64,000 bases of DNA from Massilia sp. Root335 (GTDB taxonomy: Bacteria > Pseudomonadota > Gammaproteobacteria > Burkholderiales > Burkholderiaceae_D), in NCBI RefSeq assembly GCF_001425685.1, contig NZ_LMCY01000004.1, positions 141,222 to 205,221 on the forward strand, written 5' to 3'. Within the stretch, counting starts at the first letter, position 1. Each line of letters begins with the position of its first letter. Shown here piece after piece: positions 8,305 to 19,100 of this stretch. The notes beneath the pieces were generated by a model, which made no database searches, was not told the origin of the DNA, and saw only the letters and a list, made by a program, of their open reading frames with translations. The position numbers and the translations under genes are program-made.

Positions 8305-9201
8305 ATGAAAAAGTTTAACACGCCCCCTGCCGCATTCTTGCGGGTACGTATGTTGTTCCTGATCGCCTTCGTGGCGGTGCTGAGCGCATGCAGCGCGATC
8401 CGCTTCACCTACAACCATGGCGACACGCTGCTGTACTGGTGGTTGAACGCTTATCTCGATCTCGACAGCGACCAGTCCGACTGGGTCAAGAAAGACATCG
8501 ACAACCTGTTCCAGTGGCACCGCACGACGCAGCTGCGCGATTACGCCGGCCTGCTGAGCAAAATGCAGCGCCAGCTCGGCGACGGCAACGTGACGCAGGA
8601 CGAACTGCTCGGCGACTACCGCGACATCAAGGCGAGAACGGAATTGCTGGCCTTTAAAGCGCTGCCGCAGCTGGCCGACCTGGCGATGTCGATCAAGCCG
8701 GACCAGATCGCCCAAATGGAAAAGAAATTCACCAAGAATAACGAGGACTTCCGCAAGAAATTCATGAGCGGCAGCGTCGAGGACCAGCATAAGGCCCGTT
8801 ATAAGAAGGCGATCGAACAGCTCGAACTGTGGTTCGGCAGCTTCAGCCGCGACCAGGAGGCGGCACTCCGTAAAGCGTCCGACGCGCGCCCGCTCGACAA
8901 CGAGATCTGGCTGCAGGAGCGCGTGACGCGGCAGAAAAAAATCATCGCGCTGCTGCAGCGCATCCACCAGGATAAGCTGAACAAGGAACAGACGATGTCG
9001 GCGGTCCACGACCTGCTGCGCGACCTCTTCGACCGCATGGACGCGCCGGACCGCAAGGCATTCTTCGATGCCTATGTCGACAGCACGTCGAAATTCATCC
9101 TGACGGCGATCCGCATCACGACGCCGGAACAGAAAGCCCATGCGCAGAAACGCATGCAGGGGTGGATCAACGATTTCAACGCGCTGGCGACTGGAAAGTG
9201 A
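8305..9201 (+). CDS. DUF6279-type lipoprotein
   Basis: I start this at ATG 8305, giving 298 aa with a lipoprotein signal (LIAFVAVLSAC, lipidated Cys29); the longer open frame would run into glmU on the other strand. After the Cys comes the family-like stretch FTYNHGDTLLYWWLNAYLDL, then a mostly helical, charged protein. The general pattern fits the DUF6279 family of proteobacterial lipoproteins, function unknown. It lies divergent from glmU, with a perfect hairpin between it and rsmD. Confidence 0.75.
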   Translation: MKKFNTPPAAFLRVRMLFLIAFVAVLSACSAIRFTYNHGDTLLYWWLNAYLDLDSDQSDWVKKDIDNLFQWHRTTQLRDYAGLLSKMQRQLGDGNVTQDELLGDYRDIKARTELLAFKALPQLADLAMSIKPDQIAQMEKKFTKNNEDFRKKFMSGSVEDQHKARYKKAIEQLELWFGSFSRDQEAALRKASDARPLDNEIWLQERVTRQKKIIALLQRIHQDKLNKEQTMSAVHDLLRDLFDRMDAPDRKAFFDAYVDSTSKFILTAIRITTPEQKAHAQKRMQGWINDFNALATGK

Positions 9202-9211
9202 TGGGTAGCCA

Positions 9212-9240
9212 AGCACGGCGTCCCCGCCGGACGCCGTGCT
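9212..9240. terminator. Perfect 12-bp hairpin before rsmD
   Basis: AGCACGGCGTCC (9212-9223) and GGACGCCGTGCT (9229-9240) form a perfect stem with a 5-base loop. No T-run follows. It sits 12 bases before rsmD and could attenuate read-through or stabilise mRNA. Confidence 0.55.
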
Positions 9241-9252
9241 ATATTCCCGCCC

Positions 9253-9894
9253 ATGCAAAAAAAGAAGTCCGCCCCCACCTACGCGCGCCGTCCCGGCCCG
9301 CCGCAACAGGTCCGCATCATCGGCGGCGCCTGGAAACGCACCCCGCTTCCCGTCCTCGACGCCTTCGGCCTGCGGCCCACGCCCGACCGCGTCCGCGAAA
9401 CCGTCTTCAACTGGATCAACCACCAGACGACGGGCGACTGGGACCGCGCCGACTGCCTCGATCTGTTCGCCGGCAGCGGCGCCCTCGGCTTCGAGGCTGC
9501 CAGCCGCGGCGCGCGGTCGGTCACGATGATCGACACCGTCGGCGCCGTCGTGCGCCAGCTCGAACTGATCAAGGACAAGCTCAAGGCCGACAACGTGCGC
9601 GTCCTGCGCGCCGACGCCCTGGCCGTGGCGCGCGACTTCATCCAGCGCGGCCAGCGCTTCGACCTGATCTTCCTCGACCCGCCGTACCAGCAGGATTTCC
9701 TCGCCCAGGCCCTGCCGTTGTGTGCGCAACTGCTGAACGAAGGCGGCCTCGTGTATGCGGAATCGGGCGAGCGCCTGCCGTTCCCGGAGACGATCGATGC
9801 AACCGGCGACGTGCCGGAATGGCTGCAACCGTGGCAGCTGGTGCGTGCCGACAAGGCCGGCATGGTGCATTACCACCTGCTAAAGTTGCGTTAA
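9253..9894 (+). CDS. rsmD: 16S rRNA (guanine966-N2)-methyltransferase
   Basis: RsmD methylates G966 of 16S rRNA on the assembled small subunit using SAM. The 213-aa protein has a basic N-terminus, RIIGGAWKRTPLPV, the SAM motif DLFAGSGALG (70-79), and the catalytic DPPY motif at 142-145 (DLIFLDPPY). It is slightly longer than E. coli RsmD (198 aa) because of the N-terminal extension. coaD follows, a pairing that is common in proteobacteria. Confidence 0.95.
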   Translation: MQKKKSAPTYARRPGPPQQVRIIGGAWKRTPLPVLDAFGLRPTPDRVRETVFNWINHQTTGDWDRADCLDLFAGSGALGFEAASRGARSVTMIDTVGAVVRQLELIKDKLKADNVRVLRADALAVARDFIQRGQRFDLIFLDPPYQQDFLAQALPLCAQLLNEGGLVYAESGERLPFPETIDATGDVPEWLQPWQLVRADKAGMVHYHLLKLR

Positions 9895-9931
9895 AACACC
9901 GATTTTCACCCTAAAACTGCTTAAAGAATAA

Positions 9932-10792
<861 letters not shown>

Positions 10793-10799
10793 ATCTCCG

Positions 10800-10827
10800 A
10801 AGCCGGCCTCGCGCCGGCTTTTCTTTT
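10800..10827 (+). terminator. Rho-independent terminator after ferredoxin gene
   Basis: AAGCCGGC (10800-10807) pairs with GCCGGCTT (10813-10820), loop CTCGC, followed by a T-rich tail (TTTTCTTTT). Confidence 0.88.
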
Positions 10828-10989
10828 GGCGCAAGCGGTCCCGAGCGGCCGTCGATCGGCCAGCCTTGTTCCAAAACACAACACTCCAGCGCCCTGCTTT
10901 GGTGCGCAGCAAATCCCCGTCGTCATTCACGCGCCGTGACACCCGGGTCCGGGATTGTGCTGTCGCAGCATCGAAATAGTTTTGAGTCT

Positions 10990-11035
10990 CTAATTTTGCC
11001 AACACATCGGTGCTATATTTATCTTGCAAAATTAG
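10990..11035. promoter_or_regulatory. Perfect 10-bp inverted repeat upstream of chemoreceptor
   Basis: CTAATTTTGC (10990-10999) and GCAAAATTAG (11026-11035) are exact inverse complements separated by 26 bases. They end 38 bases before the chemoreceptor start. A TATATT-like hexamer lies in the loop, so a repressor or activator acting on this promoter is plausible. Confidence 0.5.
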
Positions 11036-11073
11036 CACGCCCATTCTTTTTTTGGACGGAGAGACTCGACATA

Positions 11074-12681
11074 ATGATTAAAAATATGAGTATCGGCCAG
11101 CGTCTGGCCATCGGGTTCGGTGTCGTGATCGCCCTGCTGGTCCTGCTGGCAGGGCTTTCTTATGTCAGGATTGCCAACCTGAACAAGGAAATGGACACCC
11201 TGGTCAAGGTGCGCTACGCCAACACGGTAGCGGCCAACCACATCAAGGAAGACGTGAGCGAAGCGACGCGCAGCATGCTCAACGTCCTCATCATGACCGA
11301 TCCGGACCAGATCAAAAAGGAACTCGCCAACACGGAAGCGCGCAGCGCCAACGCCACCGCCCTGGTCGCCGAACTGGCAAGGAGCACGGGCGACGCCGAG
11401 GCCGCCGGTATCCTGAAAGCGCTGGCGGCCATCCAGAACAAATTCCTGCCGGCGCAGACGACCTTCATCCAACTCGTCAACGACGACAAGAAGGACGAGG
11501 CGATGATGAAATTCATGTTCTCGCTGCGTCCTCAGCAGACGCGCTACTTCGAGCAGCTGGACAAATTCGTCGCCTGGCAGAACGCCGCGATGCACCAGGC
11601 CGGCGAGAACACGGCCGCCGTCACGCAGCGCACGCAGATGCTGATCCTGGCGCTGACGGCCATCGCGGCCGCGCTGTCGCTGGGCGTCGCGTGGCTGGCC
11701 ACGCGCAGCATCACCCGCCCGCTGGGACAGGTGGTGGAGATCGCGCGGCGCGTCGCGGACGGCGATCTCACGAGCGACATCGCGGTCGACAGCCGCGACG
11801 AGGCGGGCCAGATGATGGCAGCGCTGCGCCACATGAACGCCAGCCTGATCCGCATCGTCGGCGAAGTGCGCACGAGTACCGACTCGATGTCCTGCGCGTC
11901 TGGAGAAATTGCCAGCGGCAACCAGGACCTGTCGACGCGCACGGAATCCCAGGCGATGTCGCTGGCGCAAACGTCGAGCTCGATGCGCGCGCTCACCGGC
12001 ACCGTGCAGCAGAACGCGGACAATGCGCGCCAGGCGAATCAGCTGGCGGTCCAGGCGTCGGAGGTGGCGGCACGCGGCGGTTCCGTCGTGTCGCACGTGA
12101 TCGAGACGATGGGATCGATCACGGCCTCGTCCAAGAAAATCGTCGACATCATCGGCGTGATCGACGGTATCGCCTTCCAGACGAATATCCTCGCGCTGAA
12201 TGCCGCGGTCGAGGCCGCGCGCGCGGGCGAGCAGGGACGCGGCTTCGCCGTCGTGGCGGCCGAAGTGCGCAGCCTGGCGCAACGCTCGGCCGCCGCCGCC
12301 CAGGAAATCAAGCTGCTGATCGGCGATTCCGTGAACAAGGTCAAGGAGGGCAGCACCCTCGTCGAGCAGGCTGGCGTGACGATGGAAGAAGTCGTCGAAA
12401 GCGTGCGCCGCGTCACCGACATCATGGGAGAAATTACGGCTGCCAGCCTCGAGCAGAGTGCCGGCATCGCCCAGGTCAGCCAGACCATCGTCGCGATGGA
12501 CGAGACGACGCAACAGAACGCCGCCCTCGTCGAGCAGGCCGCCGCCGCGGCCGCATCGATGCAGGAACAGGCGCAGCACCTGGCGCGCGCCGTCAGCGTG
12601 TTCAAGCTGCAAAATGCCGGTACGGATGCGCAAGCGGCGCCGCGCCTGGCACGCTCACCCCAGGCACTGGTCGCGGCCTGA
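11074..12681 (+). CDS. Methyl-accepting chemotaxis protein
   Basis: ATG 11074 gives 535 aa; upstream in-frame sequence overlaps the ferredoxin gene and is rejected. Domains in order are: membrane helix at about 12-30 ([20 protein letters not shown]), a periplasmic four-helix-bundle sensor to about 190, a second membrane helix, HAMP ([20 protein letters not shown]), and a long cytoplasmic coiled coil. The conserved hairpin tip contains [20 protein letters not shown], which contacts CheA/CheW. No CheR-binding pentapeptide ends the protein (it ends ALVAA). The sensor type is shared by Tsr/Tar-like receptors, but the ligand cannot be told. It stands alone behind a strong inverted repeat. Confidence 0.95.
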   Translation: MIKNMSIGQRLAIGFGVVIALLVLLAGLSYVRIANLNKEMDTLVKVRYANTVAANHIKEDVSEATRSMLNVLIMTDPDQIKKELANTEARSANATALVAELARSTGDAEAAGILKALAAIQNKFLPAQTTFIQLVNDDKKDEAMMKFMFSLRPQQTRYFEQLDKFVAWQNAAMHQAGENTAAVTQRTQMLILALTAIAAALSLGVAWLATRSITRPLGQVVEIARRVADGDLTSDIAVDSRDEAGQMMAALRHMNASLIRIVGEVRTSTDSMSCASGEIASGNQDLSTRTESQAMSLAQTSSSMRALTGTVQQNADNARQANQLAVQASEVAARGGSVVSHVIETMGSITASSKKIVDIIGVIDGIAFQTNILALNAAVEAARAGEQGRGFAVVAAEVRSLAQRSAAAAQEIKLLIGDSVNKVKEGSTLVEQAGVTMEEVVESVRRVTDIMGEITAASLEQSAGIAQVSQTIVAMDETTQQNAALVEQAAAAAASMQEQAQHLARAVSVFKLQNAGTDAQAAPRLARSPQALVAA

Positions 12682-12729
12682 ACCACGGCCGCCGATTTTC
12701 ACAACGACAGCCTACTTAAAGGAGACACT

Positions 12730-13329
12730 ATGACTACCCATCAATCCGTCATCAAACGCCTGCTCGCCGGCGCCGTCCTGACCCTGGCCGCCAGCCTGCC
12801 GGCCTTTGCCACGGTCGACGTCGGCGGCTACAAGTTCGAGGACACGACCAAGGTCGCCGGCAAGGATTTGAAGCTGAACGGCGCCGGCATGCGCACCAAG
12901 TTCATCATCAAGGTCTACGCGGCCGGCCTGTACCTGCCCGAAAAGAAGAACAACACGGCCGAGGTCCTGAAGGAAGAGGGCCCGCGCCGCGTGACGCTGC
13001 AGATGGCGCGCGACATCTCGTCGGAGGATTTCGGCAAAGCCTTCATGGATGGCCTGAACGAGAACATCGACAAGGCCGAGAAGCAGCGCATCGTGGCCCA
13101 GATCAGCAAAATGGGAGAACTGTTCGCCTCCGTCGACGGTCTCAAGAAGGGTGACGTGCTGCACCTGGACTGGATCCCGGGCACCGGCACACAAGCGGAA
13201 CTGAACGGCCAGAAGCTGGGCGGCCCTATCCCCGACATCAATTTCTACAACGCGATCCTGCGCATCTGGCTGGGCGACAAGCCGGTCGACCGCTCGCTCA
13301 AGCCGGCGCTCCTGGGCGAAGCCAGGTAA
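12730..13329 (+). CDS. Chalcone isomerase-like periplasmic protein
   Basis: This 199-aa protein has a Sec signal peptide (cleavage near ASLPAFA) and a body resembling the bacterial chalcone-isomerase-like domain (GAGMRTKFIIKVYAAGLYLP, then LGGPIPDINFYNAILRIWLG). Bacterial members are usually exported and are not shown to be flavonoid enzymes; lipid-binding or unknown roles are more likely. RBS AAGGAGA precedes ATG 12730. It follows the chemoreceptor by 48 bases and may be co-transcribed. A strong terminator follows. Confidence 0.85.
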   Translation: MTTHQSVIKRLLAGAVLTLAASLPAFATVDVGGYKFEDTTKVAGKDLKLNGAGMRTKFIIKVYAAGLYLPEKKNNTAEVLKEEGPRRVTLQMARDISSEDFGKAFMDGLNENIDKAEKQRIVAQISKMGELFASVDGLKKGDVLHLDWIPGTGTQAELNGQKLGGPIPDINFYNAILRIWLGDKPVDRSLKPALLGEAR

Positions 13330-13344
13330 CCCCTGTTTTCCCCG

Positions 13345-13382
13345 AAACGCGGCCCCGGGCAACCGGCGGCCGCGTTTTTTTT
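13345..13382 (+). terminator. Strong Rho-independent terminator
   Basis: AAACGCGGCC (13345-13354) pairs with GGCCGCGTTT (13368-13377), followed by a run of eight T counted from within the stem end. Confidence 0.92.
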
Positions 13383-13857
13383 CGCCCTCGATTTTTTGAC
13401 TGCGTACTGCCCGGTTTTTTGGATGGAGGGGGAGGCCAGCCGCCGCGCCGGCGCCTCTGGCGCCGCATCCTTTCGATAAAATCGACGTTTACTATAATTC
13501 ATCCATATGCCATGACCAATCATGAACTTCGGCTATTGTTCGAACATATCAGATGAAAAAATAGATATATTCGGCCATTTCTTCCATTTTTTCGACTCTC
13601 ATGACGTTCTCGAGACGTTCTTGCGGAACACATAAGACATCCACAATATGCCATCAACGTCACCCGATATTCGTTCAACATGCCGATAACTCATCAATGA
13701 ACGCATCTTCGATTTTTTGATACCTCTATTCCATGTCTACTAATTGTTAAATAAAATCGGCAAAAAAACGCTTGATAACCCGAGCGACCTCAAGTTACCC
13801 GCGACAGGTGAGAATGGCTTACGTTTCAGGGGCCGGACGGGTCCGGGGGCAGGGACG
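13383..13857. other. AT-rich non-coding stretch between two terminators
   Basis: Positions 13480-13800 are strikingly AT-rich for this genome. A 37-codon frame at 13522-13635 (begins MNFGYCSNISDEKID) has no ribosome binding site and is not supported. The block is flanked by a plus-strand terminator on the left and a minus-strand terminator on the right, so any RNA here would be an isolated transcript. No RNA family is recognised. Confidence 0.4.
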
Positions 13858-13889
13858 AAAAAAAACGGCGCCCGGATGACCGGGCGCCG
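13858..13889 (-). terminator. Rho-independent terminator of the minus-strand small membrane gene
   Basis: CGGCGCCCGG / CCGGGCGCCG form a perfect 10-bp stem with loop ATGA. Eight A on the left (13858-13865) read as a T-run on the minus strand. Confidence 0.9.
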
Positions 13890-13927
13890 CTTTCGCAGAG
13901 GAAGCTGTGTAGACTAAACGGTAAAAA

Positions 13928-14191
13928 TCAGTGCGATCCCAGCACGCCGACGTCGGCCGGAGCGGCCTGGACGGTAGCAGCCAGCGTGCGCTGCGTGCGG
14001 CGCGCGGCCAGCTCATCCTTCGTCGGACGGGGGCGCACCACCAGCACCAGCGCACGGGCGATGCCGATCAGGAGGGGACGGAAGAACATCACGACGCCGC
14101 CCAGCAGGGTCAGCTGGACCATCACGAGCAGCAGGTGGGTGAAGGGCAGGGCCATCACCGGTGTCTGGAAAAGGGTCGCTGAGAAGGACAT
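13928..14191 (-). CDS. Small membrane protein, unknown
   Basis: This is an 87-aa protein with one long or two short membrane segments (ALPFTHLLLVMVQLTLLGGV and FFRPLLIGIARALVLVV), then a basic, polar tail (RPRPTKDELAARRTQRT). No family is recognised. A perfect terminator immediately downstream supports it as a real gene. It is divergent from the LysR gene, which may control it. Confidence 0.6.
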   Translation of the reverse strand: MSFSATLFQTPVMALPFTHLLLVMVQLTLLGGVVMFFRPLLIGIARALVLVVRPRPTKDELAARRTQRTLAATVQAAPADVGVLGSH

Positions 14192-14231
14192 GGCAAGTCT
14201 CGGAGTGGCAATCTGATCTATTGTTCAATGT

Positions 14232-14241
14232 CACTATAGTG
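14232..14241. promoter_or_regulatory. Palindrome CACTATAGTG in LysR intergenic region
   Basis: A perfect 10-bp palindrome lies 41 bases upstream of the small membrane gene and 118 bases upstream of the LysR start. It is a candidate site for the LysR regulator or for a shared promoter. Confidence 0.35.
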
Positions 14242-14359
14242 CAACGCAACATATAAATCTAATTACGCTTACTGATAGCTCTTATATTGATTGTGAATGG
14301 AAATCGGGTACACTTGCCATACCGATGAACCATTTATTGCCAGTCCTGAACGGAGTCCC

Positions 14360-15340
14360 ATGAGCTTCCTCACGCTTGATCTGAACCTGCTCCGCGTCTT
14401 CGACGCCGTCATGACCGAGCAAAACCTCACCCGCGCCGCAGGTCACCTTGCGATGACCCAGCCAGCGGTCTCGAACGCCATCAAGCGCTTGCGCGAAAGC
14501 CTGGGCGACGAGTTGCTGATCCGCACGGCCTACGGCGTCAAGCCGACGCCGCGCGCGGAAGCGCTATGGCCGGCCGTGCGCCAGGCCCTGGCCGCGCTGG
14601 AAGCGGCCGTGATGCCGGAAACGTTCGACGTCTCCAAGGCCCAGGCGACCTTCCGCATGGCGATGGCCGACGCCACGGCCGCGCTGTGGCTGCCATCGCT
14701 GGTGCGGTCGATCGAAAAAGAGGCGCAGGGCGTCAACATCCGCATGGTGCCCCTGACCACGCGCGAACCGCGCCCGATGCTGCTGCGCGGCGACATCGAC
14801 CTGGCCGTCGGCTTCTTCCCGGGCGTCGCGGCCCAGCTGTCGTACGAGACCGGCTCGCCGATCCGCCACGAGCGCCTGTATTCGGGCGAATACGTGATCG
14901 TGATGCGCAAGAACCACCCGTTGGCCCAGGGCGAGCTCGACCTGGACGCCTATTGCAAGTCGAACCACTTGCTGGTGAGCTTCTCGGGCCGCGCCCACGG
15001 CCTCGTCGACGAAGCGCTGGCGCAGATCGGCCGCGAGCGGCGCATCCTGCTGACCGTGAACCAGTTCTTCACGGCGGGCCGCGTGGTCGCCAATTCCGAC
15101 CTCGTGACGGTCTTGCCCAAACACCTGATTGCCTCGACGGGCGCGGCGGAACAGCTCACCTGGCGCGAGCTGCCGTTCCAGCTGCCGGCCGTGCACCTGG
15201 ACATGCTGTGGCACGAACGCGACGGCCGCAGCCCGGCGCACCGCTGGCTGCGCAAGAACCTGGAAAACCTCTCTGCGTCGGCGCAAAAAATGCTGCCGCA
15301 GCGATCGGAAACGTCGGAAAAAATGGAAAAGATTGCCTGA
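14360..15340 (+). CDS. LysR-family transcriptional regulator
   Basis: ATG 14360 gives 326 aa, starting SFLTLDLNLLRVFDAVMTE with the LysR winged helix (LTRAAGHLAMTQPAVSNAIK, about 27-46). A periplasmic-binding-protein-like effector domain follows (DIDLAVGFFPGV, YVIVMRKNHPLAQGELDL). The N-terminus DLNLLRVFDAVMTEQNLTRA and effector style resemble the NodD/PcaQ-like branch often tied to aromatic or metabolite sensing. The target is probably itself and the divergent small membrane gene. A longer frame to 14297 is unlikely. Confidence 0.93.
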   Translation: MSFLTLDLNLLRVFDAVMTEQNLTRAAGHLAMTQPAVSNAIKRLRESLGDELLIRTAYGVKPTPRAEALWPAVRQALAALEAAVMPETFDVSKAQATFRMAMADATAALWLPSLVRSIEKEAQGVNIRMVPLTTREPRPMLLRGDIDLAVGFFPGVAAQLSYETGSPIRHERLYSGEYVIVMRKNHPLAQGELDLDAYCKSNHLLVSFSGRAHGLVDEALAQIGRERRILLTVNQFFTAGRVVANSDLVTVLPKHLIASTGAAEQLTWRELPFQLPAVHLDMLWHERDGRSPAHRWLRKNLENLSASAQKMLPQRSETSEKMEKIA

Positions 15341-15365
15341 AGAAAGTTGGAGCGCCCATCACTAC

Positions 15366-15453
15366 CGTCGCCCCCGCGCAGGCGGGGGCCCAAGTTCTGT
15401 TCGCGTAATCGACACGCTTGCAAAATTGGGCCCCTGCCTTCGCAGGGGCGACG
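15366..15453. repeat. Paired inverted REP-like repeats
   Basis: CGTCGCCCCCGCGCAGGCGG and following bases (15366-15395) recur as a diverged inverse complement at about 15421-15453 (CAAAATTGGGCCCCTGCC onward). The same 30-base unit is found intact at 54975-55004. Each unit is itself a GC hairpin. The pair lies between convergent LysR and Lrp genes, typical of REP/BIME placement. Confidence 0.75.
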
Positions 15454-15464
15454 TTGTTTGACGC

Positions 15465-15920
15465 TTATTTAATGGGCAATTTCGTCGTGTTCTTGACCTC
15501 TTCCATCACCGCATAAGTGTGCGTCTCGCGCACGCCTTTCTGCAGTAACGTCTTGCCGAGGAATTCGCGGTAAGCTGCCATATCCTTCACACGCGCCTTG
15601 ACGAGGTAATCGAAGCCGCCGGCCACCATATGGCATTCGAGCACTTCGGGAATCAACTGGACGCTCTGCTTGAAGGCGTCGAAGACTTCCGGCGTCGTGC
15701 GGTCCAGCACCACTTCGATGAACACCAGCAGCGACACATCCAGCAGCTGGGGATTCAACTGGGCCGTATAGCCCATGATGTAACCGGACTCGTGCAGCTT
15801 GCGCACCCGCTCGAGGCAGGCGGCGGGCGACAGGTTGACCCGTGCCGCCAGCTCGACGTTGCTGATACGCCCGTCGCTTTGCAGTTCGGCCAGGATTTTC
15901 TTGCTGATCTTGTCCAGCAT
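15465..15920 (-). CDS. Lrp-family regulator, probable regulator of putA
   Basis: This 151-aa protein has the Lrp helix-turn-helix (LDKISKKILAELQSDGR, NLSPAACLERVRKLHESG) and the RAM domain (CHMVAGGFDYLVKARVKDM). It is divergent from putA, whose product lacks a DNA-binding domain. In Agrobacterium and relatives a similarly placed Lrp protein (PutR) activates putA with proline, so the same role is inferred here. A perfect 8-bp inverted repeat lies just upstream of its start. Confidence 0.9.
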   Translation of the reverse strand: MLDKISKKILAELQSDGRISNVELAARVNLSPAACLERVRKLHESGYIMGYTAQLNPQLLDVSLLVFIEVVLDRTTPEVFDAFKQSVQLIPEVLECHMVAGGFDYLVKARVKDMAAYREFLGKTLLQKGVRETHTYAVMEEVKNTTKLPIK

Positions 15921-15947
15921 CTTGTTCTCTCTCCACCATAAATATTA

Positions 15948-15970
15948 TTTGGTGAAATTCTCTCACCAAA
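15948..15970. promoter_or_regulatory. Candidate Lrp/PutR operator
   Basis: TTTGGTGA (15948-15955) and TCACCAAA (15963-15970) are perfect inverse complements separated by AATTCTC. They lie 28 bases upstream of the Lrp start and about 157 bases before putA, the place expected for an autoregulated divergent operator. Confidence 0.6.
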
Positions 15971-16126
15971 AACTATCTATTGCTAGTCTTCTGTAAAAAC
16001 AGAATTAATCCAGAAGATTTCCTTCTACAATCGAATCATTGATCCGCACTTCAGTACGCGCCGGCCGTGGCTACGGTACGGCGCGTTTTGCTAGCTGTCG
16101 GCCATTCCACTTTTTTCCGAACGTCC

Positions 16127-19100
16127 ATGAACATTGCCGCCTTCCCGGCTTCCACCTACGTCCCCTTCGACGCCCTGCAGACCGAAGCCCGCCGCGAACA
16201 GACGCCGCTGCGCGCCGCGATCACCGCCGCCTACCGCCGTGAGGAGACCAGCGCCGTGGAATGGCTGCTGGCCCAGGGCGCCTGCGCCAACGCCGACGCC
16301 TACATGCTGGCGCACCGCCTCGTGTCGGCCGTGCGCGAAAAACGCACGCGCTCGTCGGGTGTCGATGCATTGATGCACGAATTCTCGCTGTCGTCCGAAG
16401 AAGGCGTCGCGCTCATGTGCCTCGCCGAAGCGCTGCTGCGCATTCCCGACACGGAAACGGCCGACCGCCTGATCGCCGACAAGATCAGCAGGGGCGACTG
16501 GAAAAAACACCTGGGCGAATCGCCGTCGCTGTTCGTGAACGCCGCGACCTGGGGCCTGCTCATCACGGGCAAGCTCGTGTCGTCCAGCAGCGAGACGGGT
16601 CTCGGCGCCGCGCTGACGCGCATGATCGCGAAGGGCGGCGAACCGCTGATCCGCAAAGGCGTCGACCTGGCCATGCGCATGCTGGGCAACCAGTTCGTCA
16701 CCGGCCAGACCATCGACGAAGCACTGAAAAACAGCCGGGAAAACGAAACCCGCGGCTACCGGTATTCCTACGACATGCTGGGCGAAGCCGCGCTGACGGA
16801 ATCCGACGCCGACAATTACTATGCCTCGTACGAAGCGGCCATCCACGCGATCGGCAACGCGTCCAATGGCCGCGGCATCAAGGACGGTCCGGGCATCTCG
16901 ATCAAGCTGTCCGCCCTGCATCCGAGATACAGCCGCGCGCAATACGCCCGCGTGATGGGAGAACTGCTGCCGCGCGTGCGCAACCTCATCCTGCTCGCGA
17001 AACAGTACGACATCGGCATCAATATCGACGCCGAGGAAGCGGACCGCCTGGAAATCTCGCTCGACATGCTGGAAGCGCTGGCCTTCGATCCGGCGCTGGC
17101 CGGCTTCGACGGCATCGGCCTCGTCGTGCAGGCGTACCAGAAACGCTGCCCGTTCGTGATCGATTTCGTCGTGGATCTCGCCCGCCGCAGCGGCCGCAAG
17201 TTCATGGTGCGCCTGGTCAAGGGTGCGTACTGGGATGCGGAAATCAAGCGCGCCCAGGTCGACGGCCTGCCCGGCTATCCGGTCTATACGCGCAAGGTGT
17301 ACACCGACGTCTCGTATCTCACGTGCGCGCGCAAGCTGTTGAGCGCGACGGACGTCATCTACCCCCAGTTCGCCACGCACAATGCGCATTCGCTGTCCGT
17401 GATCTACACATGGGCCAAGGCGGACAATGTGTCCAACTACGAATTCCAGTGCCTGCACGGCATGGGAGAGACGCTGTACGACCAGGTCGTCGGCAAGGAC
17501 AACCTGGACAAGGCGTGCCGCATCTACGCGCCGGTCGGTTCGCACGAAACGCTGCTCGCCTACCTCGTGCGGCGCCTGCTGGAAAACGGCGCCAACTCGT
17601 CGTTCGTGAACCAGATCGTCGACGAGAACGTGCCCATCGACACCTTGCTGGCCGATCCGTTCGAGGCCGCGCGCGCGGCGCAGTGCCTGCCGCATCCGCG
17701 CATTCCGCTGCCGCTGGACCTGTTCCCGGACGGCCGCCGCAACTCGGCCGGCCTCGATCTCACCAACGACCACGTGCTGGCCGGGCTGGCCGCCGACCTC
17801 GGCACGCCGCGCCGCTACCTGGCCGCGCCCCTCATCGACGGCGCCGTGCAAGCCGCCGGCGCGCTGAACGTCGTCAATCCGGCGCAGTCGGCGGACATCG
17901 TCGGCCAGGTAACGGAAGCCACCACGGCCGACGTCGACACCGCGCTGCAGGCGGCAGCCGCCGCCGCGCCGGGCTGGGAAGGCATCGGCAATGCGGCCCG
18001 CGCCGACCTCATCGCCCGCGTCGGCGACCTGTTCGAGCAGCACCGCGGCGAACTGATGGCCCTGGCCGTGCGCGAGGCGGGCAAATCGCTGCCGAACGCG
18101 ATCGCCGAAGTGCGCGAAGCCGTCGATTTCCTGCGCTATTACGCGGCCGAGATCCGCAGCGCGCCCGCCGCCCACGCATTGGGCGCCGTGACGTGCATCA
18201 GCCCGTGGAACTTCCCGCTGGCGATTTTTACCGGCCAGGTCGCGGCCGCGCTCGCCGCCGGCAACGTCGTGCTCGCCAAACCGGCCGAGCAGACGCCGCT
18301 GATCGCCCACCGCGCCGTGCAACTGTTTCACCAGGCGGGTGTGCCCGCAGGTGTGTTGCAACTGTTGCCGGGCCGCGGCGAGATTGTCGGCGCCGCACTG
18401 ACCGCCGATGCGCGCGTAAAAGCCGTGATTTTTACGGGGTCGACGGAAGTCGCGCAATTGATCAACCGCACGCTGGCCGCACGCGCCGCCAAGGAAGGCG
18501 CCGATATTCCGCTGATCGCGGAAACGGGCGGCCAGAATGCGCTGATCGTCGATTCGTCCGCGCTGCCGGAACAGGTCGTGCAGGATGTCGTCAGTTCCGC
18601 GTTCGACAGCGCCGGCCAGCGCTGCTCCGCGCTGCGCGTACTGTTTCTGCAGGAAGATATCGCGGATAAAACGATCAAGATGCTCAAGGGCGCGATGCAG
18701 GAATTGCGCGTCGGCGTGCCGGACCGCCTGGCGACGGACATCGGTCCCGTCATCGACCAGGAAGCCCGGCAAAACTTGCTCGGCCACATCGAGCGCATGA
18801 AGGCGACGGCGAAGCAGTATTTTTCGCTGACCCTGCCGGAAGCGCTGCAGGCGCAGGGAACGTTCGTGCCGCCGACCGTGCTCGAGATCGGCTCGATGAG
18901 CGAACTGAAACGTGAAGTATTCGGCCCTGTGCTTCACGTCGTGCGCTGGCGCCGTTCCGACCTGGACAAGGTCGTCGACACGATCAACGCCACCGGCTAC
19001 GGCCTCACCCTGGGCGTGCATTCGCGCATCGACGAGACCATCGACTTCATCACGACGCGCGCCCACGTCGGCAACATTTACGTGAACCGCAACATCGTCG

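Noticed and set aside
13522..13635. 37-codon ORF in the AT-rich block
   Set aside because: No ribosome binding site and no recognisable features; AT-rich DNA gives such frames by chance.
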